Source: Granulicella sp.
Lineage (GTDB): Bacteria > Acidobacteriota > Terriglobia > Terriglobales > Acidobacteriaceae
DNA: 64,000 nucleotides
Direction of reading: 5' to 3'
Assembly: GCA_025357875.1 (NCBI GenBank)
Contig: JANYLK010000218.1
Coordinates: forward strand, 62,001 to 126,000
This document shows positions 1 through 8,569 of this stretch, piece after piece. The notes beneath the pieces were generated by a model that saw only the letters and a list, made by a program, of their open reading frames with translations, searched no databases and was not told the DNA's origin. Position numbers and translations under genes: made by a program. Each line of letters starts with the position of its first letter. Positions within the stretch are counted from its first letter, which is position 1.

Positions 1-378
1 GGTGAGCTCGGTCGGGTCCAGCGGTTTGGTAAGAAACTCAGTGCACCCATTTCGGACAGCCCGCAACAGAATAACTGCGTCTAGCTGTGCGCCGATTCCG
101 ACAATGCTGATTTTCTTCAGAAATATTTGATGGAGGCGTTGGGTCGTCTGAAGGGCAAGTTCCGGGTTGCGGTCAAAGTCGATGAGCGCGACGCACGAAG
201 CCGCATTTTTGAGTGCTGGAGAAAACTGCGGACGTTTGTCTGACGTAATGTAGTCGCGAAACTCACCCTCGAAGTGAGATCCGGCAACGCTGAACGAAGC
301 AGCCGTGGCGGTATTGACGACTGCCTCATCGGCGCAGACGCTGAAGATGGCCTGGCCCGATCGTTCAGGCACGCTCAT
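1..378 (-). CDS. cpaE: CpaE/TadZ-like pilus assembly protein, N-terminal part (gene cut by window edge)
   Basis: An open frame of 126 codons starts at ATG 378 and continues without a stop to base 1. A Shine-Dalgarno-like GAGGAC lies 8 nt upstream of the ATG. The residues resemble a response-regulator receiver fold: a VALIDFD strand, then the C-terminal AVRNGCTEFLTKPLDP, close to the usual 'RAGAREFLxKP' end of the pseudo-receiver domain of CpaE. In that family a MinD-like ATPase domain follows; it would lie outside the window. CpaE/TadZ localises the Tad pilus machine at the cell pole. The neighbouring prepilin peptidase and Flp pilin support the call. Other receiver-domain proteins cannot be excluded from 126 residues. 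Confidence 0.72.
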   Translation of the reverse strand, partial: MSVPERSGQAIFSVCADEAVVNTATAASFSVAGSHFEGEFRDYITSDKRPQFSPALKNAASCVALIDFDRNPELALQTTQRLHQIFLKKISIVGIGAQLDAVILLRAVRNGCTEFLTKPLDPTELT

Positions 379-442
379 TGTATTTGTCCTCGGCGGACTA
401 AGTCACAATTTGAGGTAAAAGACTTGGTTACTCGCATTCGGT

Positions 443-991
443 TCACGAATTTGCCTCGAGCGCAAAAGTGCAAAAAGCGAACAGGCATCCGGCTGCGACG
501 GGAAGCGCGAAAGGCAAGCGTAGCGTTGCCGGGTTGGTCAAGTTGAAGACCGGATGCGGCTTGAGACCCTCGCGGCCATGGTGGCGCATAATCGCCCCCA
601 CGTTGAACAGCGTCTCGGGCAATCGGCCGTGGTACATACTAACGGTGATCGCCAATACGCCTGCCGATATGGACGTCGCGATTGCCACCAGTGGCAGCGG
701 TGAAAGTCCGGCTATGCATCCGATTGCAGTCATGAGTTTGACGTCGCCTGCGCCCATACCGCCTGCAATCCAGAAAACGATCGCTAGTGCGCCTGCTATG
801 AGTCCTGCAAGCGCAGCATTGCCCAGTCCTCGCCAGCCGCCATAAACGGCGTGCAGCATCAGGGCCACAACGATCGCCGGTGCAATTACAAAATTCGGGA
901 TTCTGTGTCTTCGAACATCATGGACGGAGCAGATGAGCGCGCACAGCAGAGCGCCCGCCGTCGGGATCAGTTGTTGTTGAGTTGTATCCAT
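443..991 (-). CDS. cpaA: Prepilin peptidase, A24 family (CpaA/TadV)
   Basis: The product has 182 residues when started at ATG 991 (MDTTQQQL); a longer frame to 1066 adds a Cys-rich stretch unlike the family. It is very hydrophobic with about six membrane segments. The two catalytic aspartates of A24 peptidases are visible: one in SVHDVRRHRIPN after the first membrane segment, the other in the GAGDVK (GxGD) motif. It lacks the N-terminal methylase and zinc domain of PilD, as is normal for Tad-type peptidases. It would cleave the Flp leader encoded 128 bp upstream. cpaE begins 64 bp downstream, so the three genes probably form one operon; cpaB and cpaC, often in between, are absent here. Confidence 0.88.
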   Translation of the reverse strand: MDTTQQQLIPTAGALLCALICSVHDVRRHRIPNFVIAPAIVVALMLHAVYGGWRGLGNAALAGLIAGALAIVFWIAGGMGAGDVKLMTAIGCIAGLSPLPLVAIATSISAGVLAITVSMYHGRLPETLFNVGAIMRHHGREGLKPHPVFNLTNPATLRLPFALPVAAGCLFAFCTFALEANS

Positions 992-1119
992 GGGGGCATC
1001 CGTGATCCGATTGCAGCAATTGGGGCAATGGGTGAGCGGCGAGACAGCGCGCTGCATGCTGGTCACCGCCCACCGGTGCTTTTCGAATTTTTCTGCACGC
1101 CTGTCGCCAATGCGTACTA

Positions 1120-1305
1120 CTAGGTTGCGTTGGTTAGACCAGTTCCAACTGAGTTGAAAGCGTTGCCGATCTTGCCGGAGAGGCTGGTCATGGCGATAAC
1201 GGCTCCAAGGCCAATCAAACCCGCGACCAGGGCGTACTCGATGAGGTCCTGGCCAGACTCATCCTTGATAAAGGCGATTAGCAGATTCTTGATTTTCTTG
1301 ATCAT
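1120..1305 (-). CDS. flp: Flp/Fap-type pilin (Tad pilus major subunit)
   Basis: This 61-residue protein has the Flp pattern: a short basic leader (MIKKIKNLLIAFIKDESG), the Gln-Asp-Leu-Ile-Glu-Tyr motif right after the likely cleavage site, and one hydrophobic helix (ALVAGLIGLGAVIAM). The Glu-Tyr pair five and six residues into the mature protein is the hallmark of Flp pilins. GGGAG lies about 10 nt upstream of ATG 1305. It is first in the visible operon flp-cpaA-cpaE. The 240 bp upstream are free of genes and contain a perfect inverted repeat (separate entry). Confidence 0.93.
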   Translation of the reverse strand: MIKKIKNLLIAFIKDESGQDLIEYALVAGLIGLGAVIAMTSLSGKIGNAFNSVGTGLTNAT

Positions 1306-1343
1306 GTGATCTTTCTCCCTGTGCTGCGTCTAGGCTCCGGGTT

Positions 1344-1368
1344 CGCGAGTGTTATTCAACCACTCGCG
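1344..1368 (-). promoter_or_regulatory. Perfect 8-bp inverted repeat in the flp leader region
   Basis: CGCGAGTG at 1344-1351 and CACTCGCG at 1361-1368 form a perfect palindrome with a 9-nt AT-rich spacer, 38 bp upstream of the flp start. No T-tract follows on either strand, so it is unlikely to be an intrinsic terminator. It could be an operator or a 5'-UTR hairpin. A TATACAT element further upstream (about 1470, minus strand) would place it inside the transcript, but this promoter is only a guess. Confidence 0.4.
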
Positions 1369-1547
1369 TTCGATGTGAGCTCTGGTTGCCCTATCGGGCC
1401 GCAGGGCGAAAACATTAGGTTGAGGGGTATTCTGGCAAACCTTGGTAACGTGCGCTCGCAGAGCGTATGTATACAAAGGGGTAGCATTGCGGCTTTCGGC
1501 GCCGATGTATGGCGGCCAATCCTTTGAGATCATTTTGGCAGGGGTGG

Positions 1548-2069
1548 CTACTTGTCCTGGGATGGAGGACGCGTGAGTGCCGAAATGAGTGGACTGAAAG
1601 CGGGCCATTGGGAGCACAACTGCTCACGCGTGGCGGTCTCATAGTCGTCAAACTCGAAGCCTGGGCTCACAGTGCATCCGAGGAGTGCCCACCCGCCTCC
1701 CCGAACGAGGTGTGAACCCTGCCAGACGCCGCGCGGAGCGAGCACCTGAGGACGCTCACTCAGTTCGAGTTGGTTGCCTATGCGAATGATTTGGCCGGTT
1801 CCCTGCTCGTGCAATTGCAGCATCTCGACGGCATCGCCAGCGTAGAAGTGGAATATCTCATCTGACTTGAGGCGATGCATCTCGCTGAACGTGCCGGGCT
1901 CGAGTAAATAATAGATCGCAGTTGCGGTATGGCGCAGGCCTTGATACCGGCTGTCAGCAAATGCGGCTTCGGGCAGCAACTCACCGGATTCATAAGTACG
2001 GATGTAGAACCCGCCCTCGCACGGATGCGGCACAAGGCCAAGTATTTTCTTTACTTCGGCTGCGGTCAT
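1548..2069 (-). CDS. Cupin-fold protein, DUF985/Cupin_5 family
   Basis: The start is set at ATG 2069 (MTAAEVKKILGL), preceded by AGGATAGGG; the open frame continues upstream to 2450 but overlaps the divergent permease and is not conserved-looking. The 173-residue product has the family's opening (LGLVPHPCEGGFYIRTYES) and central cupin motif (FSEMHRLKSDEIFHFYAGDAVEMLQL), ending in the GCTVSPGFEFDDYE segment. Members are small beta-barrel proteins of unsettled function, suggested to be sugar isomerase- or dioxygenase-like. The His, Glu and Asp of the barrel are present, so a metal site is possible. The gene is divergent from the NCS2 permease across 78 bp. Confidence 0.85.
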   Translation of the reverse strand: MTAAEVKKILGLVPHPCEGGFYIRTYESGELLPEAAFADSRYQGLRHTATAIYYLLEPGTFSEMHRLKSDEIFHFYAGDAVEMLQLHEQGTGQIIRIGNQLELSERPQVLAPRGVWQGSHLVRGGGWALLGCTVSPGFEFDDYETATREQLCSQWPAFSPLISALTRPPSQDK

Positions 2070-2147
2070 GGTGTGTTCCCTATCCTCTCGCGTTATTCTG
2101 TACAGAATCCAATCATCGAAATTCATCGTGACGAAGTTGCACAAACT

Positions 2148-3452
2148 ATGCTCCCCCGCCTGGAACGATATTTCGAATTTGCAGCCCACAAGACGACGTG
2201 GCGAACGGAGATACTGGCTGGCCTGACTACGTTCGCCACAATGGCGTACATCATCTTCGTGAATCCTGCGATCCTGTCTCAGACGGGGATGTCGCTGGCT
2301 GCCGTTACGACGTCCACATGCCTGTGCGCGGCAATCGGCTCGATCCTTATGGGAGCATTGGCCAACTATCCGCTGGCTTTGGCGCCAGGGATGGGCTTGA
2401 ACGCCTATTTCACTTATACCGTTGTGAAAGGCATGGGAGTGCCTTGGCAAACGGCGCTGGGTGCGGTATTCATCTCCGGCATCATCTTTTTACTGCTTAC
2501 GTTCGGCGGGATTCGGCAGAAGTTGCTGGGAGCAATTCCTTTTCAATTGCATGCCGCGGTTACGGGCGGTATCGGTCTATTCATCGCGTTCATCGGGTTA
2601 CGCAATTCGGGAATCATTGTTCCGAGCGCCGCGACGACCGTAACACTCGGCAACCTGCATGCGCATACCACGCAGCTTGCTATCTTCGGAATCATTTTGA
2701 TCGCGGTGCTCCAGGCTTACCGCGTCAAGGCCTCAATGTTGATTGGCGTGCTTGCGACGCTAGCTGTTGGCATCCTGCTGCACCAGGTCAGGTACATGCC
2801 CTCTACCTTCAACCCAATGGCCATCCGCGATACGGCGTTTCATCTGGACATTCGTGGTGCCTTCAAGTTGAATGCGCTAGAGATTATCTTCGTTTTCCTG
2901 TTCGTCGATCTCTTCGACAACATCGGCACATTGGTGGCTGTGACTGAACGCGCAGGACTGATCGCCGAGGACCACACCATTCCCCGTTTGGACAAAATCT
3001 TCTTCGCTGATGCCACCGCGACCGTGATCGGGTCGCTCGCTGGGACTTCGACGGTGACAAGCTATATCGAGTCGTCCGCGGGCGTTGCGGCCGGTGGGCG
3101 GACGGGCGTGACGGCGATTGTGACTGGGTTGCTGTTCTTTCTTGCGATCTTCGTAGCGCCGGTGGTAGGCGCAATTCCGGACTTCGCGACGGCGCCGGCG
3201 TTGATCCTGGTAGGAGCGTTGATGGTGGCTGGAGCAGCGCGGATTGACTGGGAAGAGCCGCGCATTGCAATTCCCAGCTTCCTGACCATCATCACCATTC
3301 CACTCACTTACTCGATTGCAACCGGATTGTCCTTTGGACTGATCAGCTATGCCCTCCTCGAGTTGGCGACTGGGCGAGGACGCCGGCAACACTGGATGCT
3401 CTACCTGCTGGCAGCGCTATTTCTCCTCCGATTTATTTATATTGCGGCTTGA
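2148..3452 (+). CDS. NCS2 family purine permease (AzgA-like)
   Basis: Start ATG 2148 gives 434 residues, the usual AzgA length; an upstream in-frame extension overlaps the divergent cupin gene and is rejected. About 12 membrane segments are predicted. Family motifs seen are VNPAILSQTGM in the first segment, ALAPGMGLNAYFTYTVV (the QH/NAYF-type substrate region) and FVDLFDNIGTLVAV followed by a long Thr/Ser-rich loop (GTSTVTSYIESSAGVAAGGRTG). These match guanine/hypoxanthine/adenine proton symporters such as PurP and GhxP rather than the uracil/xanthine branch. Substrate cannot be told more finely from sequence. It ends 31 bp before the convergent tdh stop. Confidence 0.88.
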   Translation: MLPRLERYFEFAAHKTTWRTEILAGLTTFATMAYIIFVNPAILSQTGMSLAAVTTSTCLCAAIGSILMGALANYPLALAPGMGLNAYFTYTVVKGMGVPWQTALGAVFISGIIFLLLTFGGIRQKLLGAIPFQLHAAVTGGIGLFIAFIGLRNSGIIVPSAATTVTLGNLHAHTTQLAIFGIILIAVLQAYRVKASMLIGVLATLAVGILLHQVRYMPSTFNPMAIRDTAFHLDIRGAFKLNALEIIFVFLFVDLFDNIGTLVAVTERAGLIAEDHTIPRLDKIFFADATATVIGSLAGTSTVTSYIESSAGVAAGGRTGVTAIVTGLLFFLAIFVAPVVGAIPDFATAPALILVGALMVAGAARIDWEEPRIAIPSFLTIITIPLTYSIATGLSFGLISYALLELATGRGRRQHWMLYLLAALFLLRFIYIAA

Positions 3453-3483
3453 GAATTGAGCTAGGGAACAGGTGGCGATTGCA

Positions 3484-4512
3484 TCAGCTCTGCCAGTCCA
3501 GAATCACCTTTCCCGATTTGCCAGACTGCATGGCGTCAAATCCTGCTTCGAAGTCGCGCCATCCTAGCCGATGCGTAATCACGCCAGATACATCGAGTCC
3601 AGACTCGATCAGTACTGTCATTTTGTACCAGGTCTCATACATCTCGCGACCGTAGATGCCGCGCAGGGTCAGTTGATTGAAGATCACGCGGTTCCAATCA
3701 ATGGCCATCTCCTTCGTGGGGATTCCCAACATAGCAATCTTTGCTCCGTGACTCATGTTCTCCAACATCTCGCGGAACGCCGCCGGATTGCCCGACATTT
3801 CGAGTCCAACATCGAAACCTTCCTGCATCCCAAGCCTCTGCTGCACCTCAGCCAGCTTTGTCGCTGTCGGATCGACGGCTAGCGTCACGCCGACCTTCTC
3901 TGCCAGAGCGCGGCGGTACGAATTCGGGTCAGAGATCACCACCCGGCGCGCACCCGCCCGGCGAGCAACCGCCGCAGCCATGATCCCGATTGGTCCGGCG
4001 CCGGTCACCAGCACATCCTCCCCGACCAACGAAAAGGCCAGTGCCGTGTGCACCGCATTTCCGAGAGGATCGAAGATTGCCGCGATGTCGAGGTCAATTC
4101 CTGACGCGTGCAGCCAAATGTTCGACATGGGCAGCACAATAAATTCAGCAAACGCACCATTCCGGTTCACGCCAACGCCTTCGGTGTGTGCGCACAGGTG
4201 CCGGCGGCCTGCGAGGCAGTTGCGACACCGCCCGCAGACTACATGGCCTTCGCCGCTGACAATTTGGCCCGGACTAAAATCCGAAACATTCGAACCAACC
4301 TCCACAATCTGGCCCACAAATTCATGGCCGATCGTCAACCCGACCCGCACCGTCGCGCTCGCCCATGCGTCCCACTGGTAAATGTGGAGATCTGTGCCGC
4401 AAATACCCGTCTTCAGTACTCTGATCTTTACGTCATTGATGCCCACGATTGGTTCCGGAACGTTCTCCAGCCACAATCCACGCTCTGCCCGGCTCTTGAC
4501 CAGTGCTTTCAT
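3484..4512 (-). CDS. tdh: L-threonine 3-dehydrogenase
   Basis: The 342-residue zinc-dependent medium-chain dehydrogenase is almost the length of the E. coli enzyme and aligns to its N-terminus without gaps, giving Cys38, Thr40 and His43 in [16 protein letters not shown] supplies further catalytic-zinc residues, and the structural zinc site is [15 protein letters not shown]. The NAD-binding turn is [17 protein letters not shown]. It oxidises L-threonine to 2-amino-3-ketobutyrate, usually followed by Kbl to give glycine and acetyl-CoA; no kbl is adjacent. The gene stands alone, convergent with the permease and divergent from the secreted-protein gene at 4621. Confidence 0.94.
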   Translation of the reverse strand: MKALVKSRAERGLWLENVPEPIVGINDVKIRVLKTGICGTDLHIYQWDAWASATVRVGLTIGHEFVGQIVEVGSNVSDFSPGQIVSGEGHVVCGRCRNCLAGRRHLCAHTEGVGVNRNGAFAEFIVLPMSNIWLHASGIDLDIAAIFDPLGNAVHTALAFSLVGEDVLVTGAGPIGIMAAAVARRAGARRVVISDPNSYRRALAEKVGVTLAVDPTATKLAEVQQRLGMQEGFDVGLEMSGNPAAFREMLENMSHGAKIAMLGIPTKEMAIDWNRVIFNQLTLRGIYGREMYETWYKMTVLIESGLDVSGVITHRLGWRDFEAGFDAMQSGKSGKVILDWQS

Positions 4513-4620
4513 TCAAACTCACCTCTCTCGCCTCATGCAGGCCAATCCAAATTCTAACCTTCTGTCAACGATGGCATTTCTGAGTTTTCAGTATTCTTGC
4601 TAAGAGAGGTCCGAAGCCCT

Positions 4621-5532
4621 GTGGCGCAATCGAAGATACACTTGCGAAGTTGTGATCGCTTGAGCACTCACATCCCGACAAGACAGATTGCCGCTCTGTT
4701 AGGCCTGCTGCCGATTGCCTTCTCCTCCGCAGCCTTCACCCAGAGCATTCCGATGACGTCCATCGATTCTGTTGCGCTGGTCCGCCGAGCGGTGCAGCAC
4801 AGGCTCGACTCCGCCAAAGCCCATTCGCCGGTCCTATATCTGATGCGCAGAATCGATGAGCGTCGGGACTCAACCAAGGCAGTTGTCGAGACTCCTGACG
4901 GGAACGTCGCTCGTTTGGTAGCCATCAATGACAAACCGCTCAGCCCCGATGCCGAAAAGGCCGAACTGGACCGCCTCGACAATTTGGCCAACCATCCTGA
5001 ACTTCAGGAGCGCCGACACAAGAACGAGCAAAGGGATAGATTTCGCGTCACCCACCTGTTGAGTCTCCTGCCGGATGCGCTTCAGTATCGGTTCGAGGAA
5101 ATAGTTTCCTGTCCCTCCGGACAGTGCTATCGCTTGAGCTTCACTCCCAATGCCAAGTTCAATCCTCCGGACCTGGAGGCAAATGTCTTCCGTGGCATCG
5201 CAGGGGAACTCTGGATCGATCAGACGAAGGAGCAATTGACCCGGCTTGACGCTCGTTTCATCTCCGATGTGGACTTCGGATTTGGCATCCTTGGCAAGTT
5301 GAATGAGGGAGGGACGGTGCTTCTGGAGCAATCGAATTTCGGAGACAACGACTGGGAGTTTTCCGGTTTAAAGATCCACGTGACCGGAAAGGCGCTGATG
5401 GTAAAGTCTTTCAGTTCTCAGGTCACCGAAACTGCAACCCACTACTCGCCGATTCCCCCTGGGCTACGTTACCGAGATGCGATCAGTCTGCTGAAGAAAA
5501 TGGATACGTTCAAGACGCCCTATACTCCTTAG
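4621..5532 (+). CDS. Secreted protein of unknown function
   Basis: Not recognised as a named family. The proposed GTG start at 4621 has AGAGAGG about 12 nt upstream; TTG 4597 in the same frame is the alternative. A signal peptide is likely (RQIAALLGLLPIAFSSAAF, cleavage near TQS). The mature part starts with a helix containing LVRRAVQHRLDSAK, then a charged stretch, then alternating beta-strand sequence (GELWIDQTKEQLTRLDARF, FGFGILGKLNEGGTVLLEQ) resembling the lipoprotein-carrier folds of LolA/outer-membrane lipoprotein-sorting proteins. Similar periplasmic proteins are, from memory, frequent in acidobacteria. One Cys pair (CPSGQC) may form a disulfide. Confidence 0.7.
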   Translation: MAQSKIHLRSCDRLSTHIPTRQIAALLGLLPIAFSSAAFTQSIPMTSIDSVALVRRAVQHRLDSAKAHSPVLYLMRRIDERRDSTKAVVETPDGNVARLVAINDKPLSPDAEKAELDRLDNLANHPELQERRHKNEQRDRFRVTHLLSLLPDALQYRFEEIVSCPSGQCYRLSFTPNAKFNPPDLEANVFRGIAGELWIDQTKEQLTRLDARFISDVDFGFGILGKLNEGGTVLLEQSNFGDNDWEFSGLKIHVTGKALMVKSFSSQVTETATHYSPIPPGLRYRDAISLLKKMDTFKTPYTP

Positions 5533-5572
5533 GTCGCAACTCTAGAATTTCCGTGCATATGAAGGACTTGTA

Positions 5573-8506
5573 TTGTTGACCCCCGCTTTGTCATTTCCGA
5601 TTCTCCAGGAGCCGAAAAAGCATCCTCACGAATCCTTCTCGGCAACACATCACCTCGAGGCGCGACTTAAGAAAACGGTCAAAGGAGAAGTTCGATTTGA
5701 CGACGCGTCGCGGGCGCTTTACGCAACCGACTCCTCAAACTATCGTCAGGTGCCCATCGGGCTGGTCATCCCGAGAGATTTGCAGGATGTGATTGGGACT
5801 GTTGCCGCATGTCGCGAGTTTGGCGCAGCAGTATTGACGCGCGGTGGGGGAACCAGCGTTGCCGGGCAGACTTGCAATGTGGCCGTCGTCATTGATTTCT
5901 CGAAGTACATGCACGCAATCATTGAGCTCGACCCTATGGCTCGTTTTGCACGGGTGGAGCCAGGAATCGTGCTGGACGCGCTTCGCATCGAAGCCGAGAG
6001 GCATGAGCTTACGTTTGCGCCCGATCCCGCGACGCATAGCAGATGTACGCTGGGTGGAATGATCGGAAACAACTCCTGCGGCGTTCACGCGCTGATGGGT
6101 GGCAAGACAGTCGACAACATTGAAGCGCTCGATATTCTTCTTTACGACGGAACGCGGATGCGCGTCGGCCGCGCCACCGAAGAAGAACTTGAAGCCATCA
6201 TCGTGGAAGGAGGGCGCCGCGGAGAAATCTATGCTGGGCTACGGCAACTGCGGGATACCTACTCCGACCTCGTCCGGCAACGCTTCCCCGACATTCCCCG
6301 TCGCGTCTCCGGCTACAATCTTGATCAACTCTTGCCGGAGAACGGCTTCAACGTAGCACGGGCACTCGTCGGCAGCGAAGGGACCTGCGTCACGATTCTT
6401 GAAGCTACTTGCGAGCTGAGGCCTAGCCCGCAACACCGCCGTCTGGTGGCTCTGGGCTTCGAGGATGCGTTTCTCGCCGCGGACCACGTACCCGCCGTTC
6501 TGGCCTTCAAACCCATAGGACTTGAAGGATTCGACGGCCTCCTCGTGGACTTCATGCTGCGCAAGAATCTTCTCGTTGACGACGTGAAGCTGCTGCCACC
6601 GGGCGGAGGGTTCCTGCTCTGCGAATTTGGCGCAGACTCTCCGGAAGACGTTGATCGGATGGCAAGCACTCTAATTGATGCGACGAAGCGATTCGACCAT
6701 GTCCCGTCCGTCGCGCTGTACTCGCCCGACGAAGCGGAGCGTGTGTGGAGAGTTCGAGAGTCCGGTCTCGGAGCCTGTGTATTCGTCCCAGGCGAAAAGA
6801 ATGGATGCGAGGGCTGGGAAGATTCTGCCGTTCCGCCGGAACTACTCGGCGCTTACCTGCGCGAACTGTTTGGGCTCATCGATCACTATGGCTATCGGAC
6901 GCCGATGTACGGACACTTCGGCCAGGGGTGTGTTCATCTCCGCATCACGTTTGATTTCAAGACAACCGAGGGAGTCGCGAAGTATCGGAGATTCATCGAG
7001 GAAGCGGCTGACATAGTCCTTAAGTACGGTGGCTCGTTCTCGGGTGAGCATGGAGACGGACAGGCTCGTGCCGCGTTGCTACCGAAGATGTTTGGGCCTA
7101 AATTGATGCAGGCATTCATGGAGTTCAAGGCGCTTTGGGATCCGCTCAACCGCATGAACCCCGGCAAGCTCATCGATCCGGTAGTGGTCTACGACCCAAC
7201 CGACAATCTCCGCATTGGCGCGGGCTACAAGCCTGCGGAGGTGAAGACCTGGTTTCAATTCCCCGGCGATCAGGGCTCGTTCAGCGATGCGACTACACGA
7301 TGCGTCGGCGTTGGCGCCTGCCGCAAGCAGGATCACGGCACCATGTGCCCAAGCTACATGGCCACGCGCGAAGAGAAGCATTCGACCCGCGGGCGCGCTC
7401 ACCTGTTATGGGAGATGATGCAGGGCAATGTGATCAAGGAGGGATGGCGCAACCAGGAGGTGCGGGAGGCTCTGGATCTTTGCCTTTCCTGCAAAGCCTG
7501 CAAGACCGAATGCCCAGTCAATGTAGATATGGCCACTTGGAAGGCAGAGTTTCTCGCGCACCACTACGAAGGGCGACTGCATCCGCTTCATCACTATGCG
7601 TTCGGCTTTATGGACCGCTGGGCGCACCTGGCCTCCGTCGCCCCGTCACTGGCTAATCTTCCCATGCGTTTGCCCGGCATCAAGAGCCTGGTCAAGTCTG
7701 TACTCAGAGTGGCGCACCAGCGCAGGCTTCCTCGGTTTGCGTCGAAGAATTTTCGCGATCAGTTCAACAAGACGTCGATGCCTGCAAGTCCGGATGGTCA
7801 GCCGGTCTTGCTATGGCCCGATACTTGGAACAACTACTTCCACCCGCAGGCCCTCACCTCTGCGGCTAAACTTTTGCGTGCCGCCGGGACTAATGTTCAG
7901 ATTCCGAAACGACATATTTGCTGCGGCCGTCCGCTCTACGATTTCGGATTTCTTGATGAAGCTCGTCGCTATCTGCTGCGAATTCTAGATGAGTTTGAAC
8001 TTCAGATTACCGCTGGCATTCCAGTTGTGATGCTGGAACCAAGTTGCGCCAGCGTCTTCCGCGATGAACTCATCAACTTCTTTCCGCATGATGAGCGCGC
8101 CATTCGACTGAGCAAACAAACTCTCATGCTGAGTGAAATACTCGCGCAATACTCAGGCAACTGGCAGCCTCCGCAGATGGCCGGACGACGAATCGTTGTA
8201 CACGGCCATTGCCATCAGAAATCCTTGATGACGATGAAGGATGAGATGTTTCTCCTACGCGCGACCGGAGCTGAGGTCGAGTTGCTCGACTCTGGCTGCT
8301 GCGGAATGGCCGGGCCGTTTGGCTTCGAAAAAGACAAATTCGAAGTCTCGCAGACGCTTGCTGAGCGCGTGCTACTTCCCGCGGTCCGCGCTGCGGGAGC
8401 GGGTGATGTGCTGGTGAGTAACGGCTTCAGTTGCCGTGAGCAAATCAAGCAGAACACGCCTCGCAACGCAGTTCACATGGCCGAGGTCTTGGCAGGCGAC
8501 TGCTGA
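5573..8506 (+). CDS. FAD-linked oxidase fused to Fe-S/CCG-domain subunit (D-lactate dehydrogenase family)
   Basis: A 977-residue GlcD-GlcF-type fusion, similar in layout to E. coli YdiJ. Residues about 55-200 form the PCMH-type FAD domain (TRGGGTSVAGQ, GMIGNNSCGVHAL), about 300-540 the FAD-oxidase C-terminal domain (YGHFGQGCVHLR, SGEHGDGQARA). Around 575-640 two cysteine clusters follow: CVGVGACRKQDHGTMCP and the ferredoxin-like CLSCKACKTECP. The C-terminus has two CCG modules, CCGRPLYDFG and HGHCHQ with CCGMAGPFG. It probably oxidises a 2-hydroxyacid such as D-lactate and passes electrons to quinone at the inner membrane. Start is TTG 5573 or 5576, behind GAAGGA. Confidence 0.88.
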   Translation: MLTPALSFPILQEPKKHPHESFSATHHLEARLKKTVKGEVRFDDASRALYATDSSNYRQVPIGLVIPRDLQDVIGTVAACREFGAAVLTRGGGTSVAGQTCNVAVVIDFSKYMHAIIELDPMARFARVEPGIVLDALRIEAERHELTFAPDPATHSRCTLGGMIGNNSCGVHALMGGKTVDNIEALDILLYDGTRMRVGRATEEELEAIIVEGGRRGEIYAGLRQLRDTYSDLVRQRFPDIPRRVSGYNLDQLLPENGFNVARALVGSEGTCVTILEATCELRPSPQHRRLVALGFEDAFLAADHVPAVLAFKPIGLEGFDGLLVDFMLRKNLLVDDVKLLPPGGGFLLCEFGADSPEDVDRMASTLIDATKRFDHVPSVALYSPDEAERVWRVRESGLGACVFVPGEKNGCEGWEDSAVPPELLGAYLRELFGLIDHYGYRTPMYGHFGQGCVHLRITFDFKTTEGVAKYRRFIEEAADIVLKYGGSFSGEHGDGQARAALLPKMFGPKLMQAFMEFKALWDPLNRMNPGKLIDPVVVYDPTDNLRIGAGYKPAEVKTWFQFPGDQGSFSDATTRCVGVGACRKQDHGTMCPSYMATREEKHSTRGRAHLLWEMMQGNVIKEGWRNQEVREALDLCLSCKACKTECPVNVDMATWKAEFLAHHYEGRLHPLHHYAFGFMDRWAHLASVAPSLANLPMRLPGIKSLVKSVLRVAHQRRLPRFASKNFRDQFNKTSMPASPDGQPVLLWPDTWNNYFHPQALTSAAKLLRAAGTNVQIPKRHICCGRPLYDFGFLDEARRYLLRILDEFELQITAGIPVVMLEPSCASVFRDELINFFPHDERAIRLSKQTLMLSEILAQYSGNWQPPQMAGRRIVVHGHCHQKSLMTMKDEMFLLRATGAEVELLDSGCCGMAGPFGFEKDKFEVSQTLAERVLLPAVRAAGAGDVLVSNGFSCREQIKQNTPRNAVHMAEVLAGDC

Positions 8507-8569
8507 CAATCACCGAGTCGATCTGAACCGACTGGAGTGAGATCGACTTGGCGCGATACCATACACGAT

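Noticed and set aside
1306..1547. Sigma-54 promoter for flp
   Set aside because: No GG-N10-GC pair with fitting flanks was found on the minus strand in this region.
2070..2450. N-terminal extension of the cupin protein to 2450
   Set aside because: Overlaps the divergent permease gene; the family start MTAAEVKK with its ribosome site is at 2069.
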